From Clostridia bacterium (GTDB lineage: Bacteria > Bacillota > Clostridia > Christensenellales > Borkfalkiaceae), in contig JAFVQM010000010.1 of assembly GCA_017504795.1 (NCBI GenBank), positions 48,440 to 112,439 on the forward strand: DNA of 64,000 nt, in the 5' to 3' direction. Of this stretch, positions 28,894 to 38,124 are shown piece by piece. A program made the position numbers and the translations under genes. Position 1 is the first letter of the stretch. Each line of letters starts with the position of its first letter. The notes beneath the pieces are model-generated. The model was given only the letters and a program-made list of their open reading frames with translations. It ran no database searches and had not been told where the DNA came from.

Positions 28894-29731
28894 ATGATTT
28901 ACCAAAAAATTCTTAACGATAACACGCCTTATATTGCTAAAACGGGTAGGCTTAGCGCTTTTATAGAACATCGCCACGCTGACGTTGAAATTCACTACGT
29001 TTTAGAAGGATATGCAAACCTTGTGATAGACAAGAAAAAATATAGGCTTAAAAGCGGGGATATTGCGGTGGTTTTGCCTATGCAATCACACGGGGGTGCT
29101 TCAAAGTGAAAACAACAAGAGTTTTATGGCGGTGTTTGGTGTAAGTTTGCTAAAAAAGTTTTTTACGCCTTTTACTAAAAGGGAGTTTTTATCCTACGTT
29201 TATTCGCTATCGAGTAGTGAAGAAGACGTAAAAATGAAAGAAATTTTATTAGAAACTTCTTTATTAGCGCAAAAAAACGGAGAAGAAGTTGAGTTGTTAT
29301 TAACGTCAAATCTATATAGAATATGCGCTTTTTTGCTTGAAAAACTTTGCGTTAAAGACCAGGTTAAAATTGAAGATTTAACGCAAGTTGAGGCGCTTGA
29401 TAAGGCGTTAGAATTAGTGTATTATAACTATTTTGAGCCCATTACCGTTGACGACGGGGCAAGGGTAACCGGTTACGGAAAAAGTAATTTTTGTAAAATT
29501 TTCAAAAAGGTTACGGGATATACTTTTCACGATTTTTTGAATAGAAGAAGGGTTGAAGTTGCGGTTGGGCTTTTAACTCAAAGTAATATGTCTGTTACTG
29601 ATATTTCTATGGAAGTAGGTTTTAGCGAGGCCAAAACTTTTTGTAGAGTGTTTAGAGAGATAAAGGGCGTAACGCCACTTAAATACAAAAATCAAGAAAA
29701 AGCTAAATTGTTGTGCAGTTATACAATATAA
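28894..29731 (+). pseudogene. AraC-family transcriptional regulator, frameshifted
   Basis: The frame opening at 28894 encodes an AraC-type cupin (IEHRHADVEIHYVLEGYANLVI, SGDIAVVLPMQSHGG) and stops at 29107-29109. The rest continues in the next frame: SENNKSFMAVFGVSLLKKFF, then a complete C-terminal double helix-turn-helix (KSNFCKIFKKVTGYTFHDFLN and SVTDISMEVGFSEAKTF) to 29731. Removing one base in the GGGGG run at 29092-29096 restores a single ~278-residue regulator. It diverges from the isomerase operon, its likely target. Real inactivation, phase variation at the G-run, or a sequencing error are all possible. Confidence 0.85.
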
Positions 29732-29751
29732 TTGTCAAAAAATATATACGC

Positions 29752-29780
29752 TTGACAAAATAGGCTGTATTTTGTATAAT
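29752..29780 (+). promoter_or_regulatory. consensus promoter of the DegV-GNAT-acyltransferase unit
   Basis: TTGACA at 29752-29757 and TATAAT at 29775-29780, spacer 17, both perfect. Confidence 0.85.
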
Positions 29781-29841
29781 TTTTATTGACAATTTCATAT
29801 ACTTTTTTACTAAATATATAAGATAAAATTGGAGAAGATTT

Positions 29842-30714
29842 ATGAAAATTTTAATTTCGACTGATACTTCTTGTTTAATAAACTACGAATCGTTAAAAAA
29901 ATACGATATAAGCGTATTTCCGTTAAACGTTATTATTGATGGAGAAGAGTATTTAGACGGTATTACTATCAATCAAAATGAACTTAGAGACGCTATGCGT
30001 TCAAATAAAAAAATACAAACGTCAACCCCACCGCTTGGCGAAGTTATCGAGTATTTTGAAAAACTTTTTGAAAAGGGTTACGACCATATTATTCACTTTA
30101 CGATATCTAGTAAACTCTCTTCAATGAACGATTTATTTTCTAACGTTGCTAAGACTAACTTTGAAGGAAAAGTTACGGTAATTGATTCGCTTGGGCTTTC
30201 TATTCCTATGCTTGCTGAGGTTTTTACCGCGTATGAAATGGCTCAAAACGGCAGCTTGGTAGAAGAAATCGTTAAAGCGGTAGAAGATAGGAAAAATGGC
30301 GATACGGTAGTGTTTATTCCCGAAAACTTAATCGCTCTTAAAAACGGTGGTAGAATATCCCCTGCGATTGCTATGATAGGTAACACTATCGGCATAAAGC
30401 CTGTTATTTATTTAATTGACGGTAAACTTGAAAAAACCGAAATGACTAGAAAGGTTAAACTATCGTTTACCCAAAGGGCTGACGAATTCGTTGTTAAATT
30501 TCCGCCTAGCGATTACGATTACACCGTAATTAGTTTTGACGTTAACGAGTTAACTTATAATTACATTTGTGACTACGTACAAAATAAAATCGGCAAGCAA
30601 AAGGTTGTAAAAGGCATAATTCCTATCAACGTTTGCGCTCACTGTGGTCCTGGCACTATGGGGCTTTTGGTTACTAAAAAAATCAACGGAAAGTCGATTA
30701 TTGAATTTATTTAA
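29842..30714 (+). CDS. DegV family fatty-acid-binding protein
   Basis: A 290-residue two-domain protein. ISTDTSCLI at the N-terminus, TSTPPLGEVIEYFEKLFEKGYDHIIHFTISSKLS and LKNGGRISP are DegV/FakB signatures. Members bind a fatty acid and present it to the FakA kinase for phospholipid synthesis. An acyltransferase is encoded two genes downstream, which fits a lipid role. GGAGAAG at 29831-29837 sets the start. Confidence 0.9.
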   Translation: MKILISTDTSCLINYESLKKYDISVFPLNVIIDGEEYLDGITINQNELRDAMRSNKKIQTSTPPLGEVIEYFEKLFEKGYDHIIHFTISSKLSSMNDLFSNVAKTNFEGKVTVIDSLGLSIPMLAEVFTAYEMAQNGSLVEEIVKAVEDRKNGDTVVFIPENLIALKNGGRISPAIAMIGNTIGIKPVIYLIDGKLEKTEMTRKVKLSFTQRADEFVVKFPPSDYDYTVISFDVNELTYNYICDYVQNKIGKQKVVKGIIPINVCAHCGPGTMGLLVTKKINGKSIIEFI

Positions 30715-30742
30715 TTACTAAGATTTAATAAAAGAATTTACT

Positions 30743-31870
30743 ATGAGTTTAATAATAAAAGAAGTTACAACTAAAAAAGAACTTAAAGCGTGGGTAAAAT
30801 TTCCAAACGTTTTGTACAAAAAAGTACCTGCCTACGTTCCCTTTTTAACGGTTGACGAGATTTCTACCTTTACAATAGATGAAAATCCCGCCTTCGAGTA
30901 TTGTGACGTAAAATTACTTCTTGCGTATCGCAACAACAAAATAGTTGGTAGAATAGGCGGTATAATAAACCACGCAGCCAACAAAAAGTGGGGGCAAAAC
31001 CGCATTAGGTTTACAAGATTTGATTTTATTGACGATTTTGAAGTTTCAAAAGCGTTGTTTAACGAAATTGTTAAGTGGGGAAAGTCTTTTGGGTACAGCG
31101 AAATCGTAGGACCTATCGGTTTTCACGATATGGACCACGAAGGTATGCTAGTTGAAGGGTTTGACGAACTCAATATGTCAATAACCTTTTACAACTACCC
31201 ATACTACGTTAAGCATATGGAAATGCTTGGGCTCAAAAAGGATATTGACTGGGTTGAATTTCAACTTAAAGTTCCTGAAAAAATTAACCCCAAACTCCAA
31301 AAACTTAACGACTTTTTGTCAAAGCGAGTTGACTATGAACTCGTAAGGTACACCGACCGTAAAGTTTTAGAAAAGGACGCGTACGAGGCTTTCAAAGTAA
31401 TCGACGAGGCGTTTTCAATTTTATACGGCACCGTTCCGCTGACTGACGCCGTTATCGACAAAGCGATTAAAGACAACGTTTCTATGATGAACCTTAAATA
31501 TATAACGTCTATAAAGGATAAGTCGGGCGAAATTATAGGGTTTGCGGTATTAGTTCCTTCAATAGCAAAGGCGCTTAAAAAGTCTAACGGCAAATTGTTG
31601 CCGTTCGGTATGTTTAGGTTGTTAAGGGCACTTCAAGGCAGGAACGACACGCTTGAAATGTTCTTCGTGGCGATAAAGCCCGAGTATCAAAAGAAAGGTA
31701 TTCCCGTAATTTTAATTAACGAGATGATTAACGTTTGCATTGAAAATGGCATAAAGTATTGCGAAACGGGTCCCGAACTTGAAACGAATAAAGACGTGCA
31801 GAGTTTATGGAAGAATTTTGACGACGTTCGTCAGCACAAGCGCCGTCGTTGTTGGATAAAAGAAATTTAA
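30743..31870 (+). CDS. GNAT-like N-acetyltransferase domain protein
   Basis: A 375-residue protein. It has a segment KIVGRIGGIINHAANK and a C-terminal acetyl-CoA-binding type region VAIKPEYQKKGIPVILINEM followed by GIKYCETGPELETN, as in a GNAT fold. The N-terminal half (VPFLTVDEISTFTIDENPAFEYCD) is characteristic of a family of uncharacterised long GNAT proteins in Clostridia. The substrate is unknown. It is linked to a 1-acyl-glycerol-phosphate acyltransferase gene by an overlapping TAATG. Confidence 0.75.
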   Translation: MSLIIKEVTTKKELKAWVKFPNVLYKKVPAYVPFLTVDEISTFTIDENPAFEYCDVKLLLAYRNNKIVGRIGGIINHAANKKWGQNRIRFTRFDFIDDFEVSKALFNEIVKWGKSFGYSEIVGPIGFHDMDHEGMLVEGFDELNMSITFYNYPYYVKHMEMLGLKKDIDWVEFQLKVPEKINPKLQKLNDFLSKRVDYELVRYTDRKVLEKDAYEAFKVIDEAFSILYGTVPLTDAVIDKAIKDNVSMMNLKYITSIKDKSGEIIGFAVLVPSIAKALKKSNGKLLPFGMFRLLRALQGRNDTLEMFFVAIKPEYQKKGIPVILINEMINVCIENGIKYCETGPELETNKDVQSLWKNFDDVRQHKRRRCWIKEI

Positions 31871-32604
31871 TGAAAAAGCAAGGAATATTATTCAAAATCA
31901 TTAAAGGCATAGTTAAATTATTCTACAAAACCCCCGAATTTTCGGGGGTTGAAAATTTACCTAGCGAGCCTACCATAATTATAGGTAACCACGCGCAAAT
32001 GCACGGGCCTATCGTTGCCGAGGCGTATATGCCCGAAAACACTTTCATTTGGCTAACGGGCGAAATGCTTTCGGTAAAAGAAATTCCAAGTTACGCCTAC
32101 GAAGATTTTTGGCGGTTAAAACCCAAAAGCGTAGCGTGGTTTTATAAAGGGTTATCCTACGTTATAGCACCGCTATTTTCCTATATTTTCAACAATGCAA
32201 AAGGCATAGGCGTTTATAAGGATATTAGGATAGCAAACACCTTCAAAAACACCGTTTTAAGGCTAAAAGAAGGCAATAACGTGGTTATTTTCCCAGAAGG
32301 TAGAACTGAGTATAACGAGATTGTTAACGACTTTCAAAAAAACTTCGTTGACGTGGCGCGCGTTTACTATAAAGCAACTAAAAAGGAAATTACTTTTACG
32401 CCTTGTTATATCGCGCCTAGTTTACATAAAGTCGTTTACGGTAAACCTATAAAGTTTGATAGCACAGCCGATTATAAACTTGAAAAAGAAAGAATTATTG
32501 AAGAGTTAAAAAAAGAAATAACTTTACTTGCAAAGAGTTTACCGGTTCATACGGTAGTTCCGTATGCAAATATAAAAAAGAAAAACTATCCAAAATCAAA
32601 ATAA
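31870..32604 (+). CDS. PlsC-like lysophospholipid acyltransferase
   Basis: A 244-residue protein. I choose ATG 31870, sharing a base with the stop of the preceding gene, over a TTG opening at 31849. IIGNHAQMHGP replaces the usual H-x4-D motif (His present, no Asp in the usual place), while VVIFPEGRTEYN gives the EGR motif. It probably acylates a glycerolipid at the membrane. The missing Asp makes the exact reaction uncertain. Confidence 0.75.
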   Translation: MKKQGILFKIIKGIVKLFYKTPEFSGVENLPSEPTIIIGNHAQMHGPIVAEAYMPENTFIWLTGEMLSVKEIPSYAYEDFWRLKPKSVAWFYKGLSYVIAPLFSYIFNNAKGIGVYKDIRIANTFKNTVLRLKEGNNVVIFPEGRTEYNEIVNDFQKNFVDVARVYYKATKKEITFTPCYIAPSLHKVVYGKPIKFDSTADYKLEKERIIEELKKEITLLAKSLPVHTVVPYANIKKKNYPKSK

Positions 32605-32634
32605 AAATCTCCGCAAGTCGCGGAGATTTTTTTA
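32605..32634. terminator. bidirectional terminator between convergent genes
   Basis: CTCCGC and GCGGAG arms with a short loop, A-run on the left and T-run on the right. It serves the acyltransferase unit and the minus-strand permease. Confidence 0.88.
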
Positions 32635-33780
32635 TACAATAAATAGCATAACCGTAGTTAAAATTATTAAAAATGCAAAGTTGAAAAGTGAAAATAGCCC
32701 TACGTATTTAAGCGTTTTATCGGGGTTGTGTTTTATGTATTCTCTAAACGTTATCAAACTTGCAAGCGAAGATATAAGCGTTCCTACACCGCCGATATTT
32801 ACGCCGACAAGTAGCGCCCCGTAATTAGTGGTGAATTTAGAAAGTAGTATCGCCGTTGGAACGTTACTTATAATTTGGCAAGATATAACGGGTGTTAGCA
32901 AGGGGCTTTTTTCCATTAAAGAAGAAAGCGCCTTTTCAATAATGGGAATTCTTGCCGTATTGCCTGCAAATATAAAGAACATAACGAAAGTTAAAAGTAA
33001 GCCGTAATCTACTTTTTTAAGGGCGCTTTTGTCCATAAAAAGTAGCACCGTAACGATAATAAATAGACCTATAAGGTAGTTAACTACTCTAAACACTATA
33101 ATAATAGACAGCGCAAAAAGAAGTAGATATATTATAGTTTTTGCCTTTGGAAGTTTAGTTTGAGCATCTTCAATACTAAGTGGTTCGTTTTTAACGAATA
33201 AACAGCAAACGGTAATTAGCGCAACCGATAAAAAAAACGGAACTAGCATTATTCCCATAAACTCTAAGTTGCCTATATTAAAATACGTGTAAAGGTATAG
33301 ATTTTGCGGGTTTCCAAACGGGGTAAGCATACCGCCAAGGTTTGCCGCAATATTTTGCATAATAAAGGTAAACGCCATTAAACGCTCTTTTTTAGTAGAC
33401 GTTAAAACAAAATACCCAAGCGGTAAAAAGGTAAGTAGCGCCATATCGTTGGCAATTAGCATAGAACCTATAAACGTAACGTAAACGAGCGCTAAAATTG
33501 CCGAGCGCGTGTTTTTGAATACCGTTACTATCTTAGTTGCTAAAACGGTGAAAAACCTTACGCCTTTAAGTGCGTTTACTACCGCAAGAACGCAAAATAA
33601 ACAAGTAAGCGTCTTAAAATCAAAATAGCCTAGATATTTATCGTCAGGCGGAATTATAATAGACGTAATTATCGCAAGCAAGGTCGCGATACATAAAACG
33701 GCGTTGTCTTTCAAAAAATGAAAAATGCCGTCTAAAAAATGATGGTCTATACGTTTTTTAGGGTGGTAAGTTAAGTGCAT
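32632..33780 (-). CDS. SLC13/ArsB-like anion permease
   Basis: A 382-residue membrane protein with about ten hydrophobic segments. The paired segments ANLGGMLTPFGNPQNLYLY and FIFAGNTARIPIIE plus ISNVPTAILLSKFT resemble the two substrate and sodium-site hairpins of the divalent anion transporter (SLC13/CitM/ArsB) superfamily. The specificity is not readable. Single gene with its own promoter. Confidence 0.8.
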   Translation of the reverse strand: MHLTYHPKKRIDHHFLDGIFHFLKDNAVLCIATLLAIITSIIIPPDDKYLGYFDFKTLTCLFCVLAVVNALKGVRFFTVLATKIVTVFKNTRSAILALVYVTFIGSMLIANDMALLTFLPLGYFVLTSTKKERLMAFTFIMQNIAANLGGMLTPFGNPQNLYLYTYFNIGNLEFMGIMLVPFFLSVALITVCCLFVKNEPLSIEDAQTKLPKAKTIIYLLLFALSIIIVFRVVNYLIGLFIIVTVLLFMDKSALKKVDYGLLLTFVMFFIFAGNTARIPIIEKALSSLMEKSPLLTPVISCQIISNVPTAILLSKFTTNYGALLVGVNIGGVGTLISSLASLITFREYIKHNPDKTLKYVGLFSLFNFAFLIILTTVMLFIV

Positions 33781-33809
33781 AGTTATCCTTCGTTTACAAA
33801 AACAAGCAA

Positions 33810-33837
33810 ATTATATCACAACTTTATAAAAAATCAA
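33810..33837 (-). promoter_or_regulatory. promoter of the anion permease gene
   Basis: Minus strand TTGATT (33832-33837), 16-base spacer, TATAAT (33810-33815), with a TG one base ahead of the -10 box (extended -10). Confidence 0.7.
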
Positions 33838-33877
33838 ATTATTTAAGCGCAAAGTTTGCAATTTCATATAAAAACGT

Positions 33878-33906
33878 TTGACTTTATCAATTTAGCGTGC
33901 TAAACT
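33878..33906 (+). promoter_or_regulatory. his operon promoter
   Basis: TTGACT at 33878-33883, 17-base spacer, TAAACT at 33901-33906, preceded by TGC (extended -10). It lies 30 bases before the hisR-like start. Confidence 0.75.
33891..33904. promoter_or_regulatory. palindromic operator in the his promoter
   Basis: TTTAGCGTGCTAAA is a perfect inverted repeat (TTTAGC/GCTAAA around GT) that runs from the spacer into the -10 box. It is well placed for repression by the TrpR/YerC-type protein encoded first in the operon, in line with histidine-responsive autoregulation. The pairing is inferred. Confidence 0.65.
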
Positions 33907-33935
33907 GTAATAAATAATTTAAGGACGTGTGTTTT

Positions 33936-34220
33936 ATGAACGAACTTGAAAAACAATATTGTGAAAACCTATATAAAGCCATATTAAAACTTGAAACCGT
34001 TGAAGATTGCCGTAAATTCTTTGAAGATATTTGCACCATTAAAGAAGTGTTAGATATTTCTCAGCGCTTAGAAGTGGCAAATCTTTTATCAAACGGTAAA
34101 AACTATCAAGAAGTATCAAAGGCGACGGGTGCTAGTACGGCTACCATAAGCAGGGTTTCAAGGTGCTTAAACTACGGTTCGGGTGGATATAAACTAGTAG
34201 TTAAAAAGGATGAAGACTAA
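33936..34220 (+). CDS. hisR: YerC/TrpR-family regulator, likely HisR of the his operon
   Basis: A 94-residue all-helical protein. The segment LEVANLLSNGKNYQEVSKATGASTATISRVSRCLNYG in pieces shows the TrpR-type helix-turn-helix (YQEVSKATGASTATISRVSR). I use ATG 33936 with AAGGA at 33921-33925 rather than the GTG opening at 33927. TrpR-like YerC proteins are known at the head of his operons in Firmicutes, where they have been proposed as histidine repressors. The palindrome at 33891 is its candidate site. Confidence 0.82.
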   Translation: MNELEKQYCENLYKAILKLETVEDCRKFFEDICTIKEVLDISQRLEVANLLSNGKNYQEVSKATGASTATISRVSRCLNYGSGGYKLVVKKDED

Positions 34221-34221
34221 T

Positions 34222-35154
34222 ATGAACGATTTACTTAAAGTTTTATCACAAGAAGAATATATATCTTTAACTTTGCGCTCTCTATACAGTGGTAAAGGGT
34301 ATCAAAAATACCGTATGAGCAAGTTTGAAGAGTACGACTTATACGTTAAAAATAAAGACTTTTTGGTTTCCGATAGCGTTATAACGTTTACTGACACTAA
34401 CGGAAAACTTCTCGCCCTTAAACCGGACGTAACTTTGTCAATCGTTAAAAACAGCAAAGATATCGACGGGGTTATGAAGGTATATTACGATGAAAAGGTT
34501 TACCGCGTTTCAAAAGGCACGGCTAGTTTCAAAGAAATATCGCAACTAGGCTTAGAGTGTATAGGCGAGATTTCAAACGATATAATATCCGAAGTTTTAT
34601 ATCTAGCGGGAAGTAGTTTAGAACTCATTTCTAAAAACAACGTTTTAGCGGTGTCTAGCCTAAACCTTATTTCCGCCGTATTAAGTTACGCAAATATCGC
34701 AGGCGACTTAAAAGGGCAAATTATTAAACTTTTGGGTGATAAAAATTTATTCGCGATTAAAGAATTACTCGTGGCAAACGGCGTTCAAGGTAAGGCGTAC
34801 GACCTTGTAACTATGCTAGTTACCGTGTACGGCAAGGTAAATTCTAGTTTGAACGCGCTTGACGGTTTCGTGGTGAACGACGCTACTAAAACCGCGGTAG
34901 CCGAACTTAAATCGGTTATAGCAAAAAGCGTTAGCCTTGGGTTATCTGCGGATAAACTTATGATAGACTTTTCAGTCGTGAACGACGCGAAATACTATAA
35001 CGGCATAGCGTTTAAGGGGTTTATAGAAGGCGTTCCCACGGGGATATTATCTGGCGGTCAGTACGACAATTTGATGAAGAAGATGAACAAGCGTTACGGT
35101 GCTATCGGTTTTGCCGTGTATCTTGACGAAGTTTCAAGGGTAAAGGGGGAATAA
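34222..35154 (+). CDS. hisZ: HisZ, ATP phosphoribosyltransferase regulatory subunit
   Basis: A 310-residue histidyl-tRNA synthetase paralogue that pairs with short-form HisG. I take ATG 34222, because AAGGA at 34206-34210 overlaps the ATG at 34210 and is correctly spaced only for 34222. Landmarks: LALKPDVTLSIVKN (class II core motif region), FKEISQLGLECIG and YYNGIAFKGF followed by GGQYDNL. It lacks an anticodon-binding domain, as expected for HisZ. Confidence 0.92.
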   Translation: MNDLLKVLSQEEYISLTLRSLYSGKGYQKYRMSKFEEYDLYVKNKDFLVSDSVITFTDTNGKLLALKPDVTLSIVKNSKDIDGVMKVYYDEKVYRVSKGTASFKEISQLGLECIGEISNDIISEVLYLAGSSLELISKNNVLAVSSLNLISAVLSYANIAGDLKGQIIKLLGDKNLFAIKELLVANGVQGKAYDLVTMLVTVYGKVNSSLNALDGFVVNDATKTAVAELKSVIAKSVSLGLSADKLMIDFSVVNDAKYYNGIAFKGFIEGVPTGILSGGQYDNLMKKMNKRYGAIGFAVYLDEVSRVKGE

Positions 35155-35155
35155 T

Positions 35156-35791
35156 ATGGATAAGTTTATAAACGTTGCTCTCCCAAAAGGTAGGCTTGGC
35201 GAAAAGGTTTACGATATGTTCGAGCGCGCGGGGTATTCTTGCCCGTCTATTAAAGAAAATAGCCGTAAACTCATATTTGAAAATGCAGATAAAAAGGTAA
35301 GGTTTTTCTGGGTAAAACCAAGTGACGTTGCTATTTACGTAGAGCGTGGCGCTGCCGATATAGGCGTTGCGGGTAAAGATATATTATGCGAATATAACCC
35401 CGAAGTTTACGAACTATTAGACCTTAAAATCGGCAAGTGCAGTATGGCGGTTGCAGGTAAAAAAGGGTTTCAAGACGATAGAAATAAAACGCTTAGAGTT
35501 GCAACTAAGTTTGTAAATATTGCTAAAAAATACTACGCTGAACACGGTAGGGATATAGACGTTATAGCCCTAAACGGCTCGATAGAACTCGCGCCTATAC
35601 TCAGTTTGTCCGACGTTATCGTAGATATCGTTGAAACGGGCTCAACCTTAAAAGAAAACGACCTTGAAGTCATTGAAAAGTTTTTACCTATAAGCGCAAG
35701 GCTTATTGCTAATAAATCAAGTTTTAAGTTCAAAACTGAAATCATTGTAGACGTTCAAGAAAAACTGTCAAAAGAAGTAGATAAATTATGA
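35156..35791 (+). CDS. hisG: HisG, ATP phosphoribosyltransferase catalytic subunit (short form)
   Basis: A 211-residue enzyme for the first step of histidine synthesis. It opens NVALPKGRLGEKVYDMF, then GVAGKDILCEY and IVDIVETGSTLKENDLE (the PRPP-binding loop region). The lack of the C-terminal regulatory domain matches the presence of hisZ. It overlaps hisD by four bases (ATGA). Confidence 0.96.
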   Translation: MDKFINVALPKGRLGEKVYDMFERAGYSCPSIKENSRKLIFENADKKVRFFWVKPSDVAIYVERGAADIGVAGKDILCEYNPEVYELLDLKIGKCSMAVAGKKGFQDDRNKTLRVATKFVNIAKKYYAEHGRDIDVIALNGSIELAPILSLSDVIVDIVETGSTLKENDLEVIEKFLPISARLIANKSSFKFKTEIIVDVQEKLSKEVDKL

Positions 35792-37062
35792 TTAAAATAG
35801 TCTTAGAAGACCTTAGTAAAAGAGAAGAAATATTTTCCGCAAAAGAAAGCAAGCGCGACGTGTCTTCAATAGTAACCGAAATTATTGAAAAGGTTAAAAA
35901 AGAGGGCGATAAGGCGATTATCGAACTTTGTGAAAAGTTTGATAAGGCAAAACTAACCACCTTAAAGGTATCAGAAGAAGAAATTGAAACCGCTTATAAC
36001 AAGGTAGAAAAAGAGTTTATTAAAACGCTGGAATTCGCGTCTAAAAACATATACGAGTTCCACTCAAAACAAAAGCGCAACGGCTTTGAAATTAAGCGTG
36101 ACGGCGGTGTTATAGTAGGTCAAAAAATAATACCTATCGAGCGCGCTGGCATATACGTTCCAGGGGGTACTGCGTCATACCCGTCAACCGTGCTTATGGA
36201 CGCGATACCCGCTATCGTAGCAGGTTGCAGTAGGGTTGTAATGGTAACTCCGCCAAATAAAAACGGAGAGATAAACCCTTACATTTTAGCGTCTGCTAAA
36301 ATTGCGGGCGTTACCGAAATTTATAAAGTAGGCGGTGCGCAAGCGATAGCAGCGCTAGCGTACGGAACGGAAAGTATTCCAAAGGTAGATAAGATAGTAG
36401 GTCCTGGTAACGCCTTCGTTGCCGAGGCTAAAAAGCAGGTGTTTGGCGAAGTTTCTATCGATATGATAGCAGGACCTAGCGAGATACTCGTGGTATCGGA
36501 CAATAAGTCTAACCCCCGTTTTGTAGCGGCGGACCTTTTATCCCAAGCCGAGCACGACAAAATGGCAAGCGCGGTACTAGTAACTAACGATATAGAGTTT
36601 GCTAAAAAAGTTCAGCAAGAAATTGAACTTCAACTAGATAATCTTGAAAGAAAGGATATTGCAAGGTCGTCTATTGACGATTACGGTAAAATTATCGTAA
36701 CAAGTAGCATTGAAAGGGCGATAGAAGTTTCTAACCTTATCGCGCCCGAGCACTTAGAACTTTGCCTTGATAACCCTTTTAGTTATCTTGATAAAATCAA
36801 GCACGCGGGCTCGGTATTTTTAGGTAGATACACCCCAGAGGCGGTTGGCGACTATTTGGCTGGTTGTAACCACACGCTACCTACTAGCGGTACGGCAAGG
36901 TTTTCTAGCGCCTTATCGGTTGACGATTTTATAAAGAAAACGCAGTACGTTTACTACGACGAAAACGCGCTTTCACAAGTTGCCGATAAAATCGACCTTT
37001 TTGCCAAGAAAGAGGGCTTAACCGCACACGCAAAAAGCGCAACTATTAGATTTGAAAAATAA
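35788..37062 (+). CDS. hisD: HisD, histidinol dehydrogenase
   Basis: A 424-residue enzyme oxidising histidinol to histidine. Signatures: AGIYVPGGTASYPSTVLM, VGPGNAFVAEAKKQV, DMIAGPSEILVV, LLSQAEHD and APEHLEL, with the zinc-binding Gln/His residues in SQAEHD and a catalytic His/Glu pair in PEHLEL. The length is normal. It is coupled to hisG by overlap. Confidence 0.97.
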   Translation: MIKIVLEDLSKREEIFSAKESKRDVSSIVTEIIEKVKKEGDKAIIELCEKFDKAKLTTLKVSEEEIETAYNKVEKEFIKTLEFASKNIYEFHSKQKRNGFEIKRDGGVIVGQKIIPIERAGIYVPGGTASYPSTVLMDAIPAIVAGCSRVVMVTPPNKNGEINPYILASAKIAGVTEIYKVGGAQAIAALAYGTESIPKVDKIVGPGNAFVAEAKKQVFGEVSIDMIAGPSEILVVSDNKSNPRFVAADLLSQAEHDKMASAVLVTNDIEFAKKVQQEIELQLDNLERKDIARSSIDDYGKIIVTSSIERAIEVSNLIAPEHLELCLDNPFSYLDKIKHAGSVFLGRYTPEAVGDYLAGCNHTLPTSGTARFSSALSVDDFIKKTQYVYYDENALSQVADKIDLFAKKEGLTAHAKSATIRFEK

Positions 37063-37063
37063 T

Positions 37064-38122
37064 ATGAGTACATTTCTTAACGATAAAATTAAAAACTTAA
37101 CCCCGTACGTTCCGGGCGAACAACCCAAAGAACGCAAGTTTATAAAACTTAACACTAACGAGTCGCCGTTCCCACCGTCAAGCCTTGCAATTAGCCTTGC
37201 TAATGAAGAACTTTCAAAGGTGAATTTATATCCCGACCCAGACTGTAAAGACCTTATTTTAGAAATTGCAAACGCGGTAAAAGTAAAACCGCAAAACGTT
37301 ATCGTATCAAACGGGTCTGACGAAGTTTTGAACTTTGCCTTCATTTCGTATTGTGACGATAATAACCCCGCAGTTTTCCCCGACATCACTTATGGTTTTT
37401 ACAAGGTTTTTGCGGGCGTGAACGGAGTTCCGTATAAAGAAATTCCATTAAATAGCGACTTTACTATTAGCGCAAGCGATTATATAAACTCTAAGGGCGT
37501 TATATTTATTGCTAACCCCAACGCGCCAACGGGTATCAATATGCCTATAAGCGAGATTGAAAAAATCGTTGCAAGTAACCCAAATCGCGTGGTTGTTATC
37601 GACGAGGCGTACGTAGATTTTGGTGGCGAAAGCGCAATACCGCTTATTTCTAAGTACGACAATTTGCTAGTTACTCAAACCTGTTCAAAATCGCGTTCAA
37701 TGGCGGGCGCAAGGCTAGGCTTTGGCGTTGCTAGTGAAAAAATTATTCAAGACCTTAACACAGTTAAATACTCAACTAACCCCTATAACGTAAATAGGGT
37801 AACTTCCGCTTTGGGTATAGGCGCGTTAAGAGATAAAAAGTATTTTGAAGATAACTGCGCTGAAATTATTAAAAATAGAGAGTTTTTAACGCAAGAAATT
37901 ATAAAACTCGGCTTTACGGCAACTTGTTCACGCGCCAACTTCGTATTTATAAAGCACGAAAGCGTTAGCGGTAAAGAACTGTATCTAAAACTTAAAGACA
38001 AGGGCGTTCTAGTTCGCCATTTCGATAAAGAAAGAATTTCAAACTATCTAAGAATTACCGTTGGTAGTTTTGAAGAAACCTTAGCGCTTATAACCGCGCT
38101 TAAAGAGATTTTAGGAGAGTAG
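37064..38122 (+). CDS. hisC: HisC, histidinol-phosphate aminotransferase
   Basis: A 352-residue PLP enzyme. I use ATG 37064, just after the hisD stop, over a TTG at 37052 inside hisD. LNTNESPFPPS is the N-terminal substrate block, ANPNAPTG and VVIDEAYVDF the cofactor region, and TCSKSRSMAGARLGFG carries the Schiff-base Lys. Confidence 0.95.
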   Translation: MSTFLNDKIKNLTPYVPGEQPKERKFIKLNTNESPFPPSSLAISLANEELSKVNLYPDPDCKDLILEIANAVKVKPQNVIVSNGSDEVLNFAFISYCDDNNPAVFPDITYGFYKVFAGVNGVPYKEIPLNSDFTISASDYINSKGVIFIANPNAPTGINMPISEIEKIVASNPNRVVVIDEAYVDFGGESAIPLISKYDNLLVTQTCSKSRSMAGARLGFGVASEKIIQDLNTVKYSTNPYNVNRVTSALGIGALRDKKYFEDNCAEIIKNREFLTQEIIKLGFTATCSRANFVFIKHESVSGKELYLKLKDKGVLVRHFDKERISNYLRITVGSFEETLALITALKEILGE

Positions 38123-38124
38123 TT

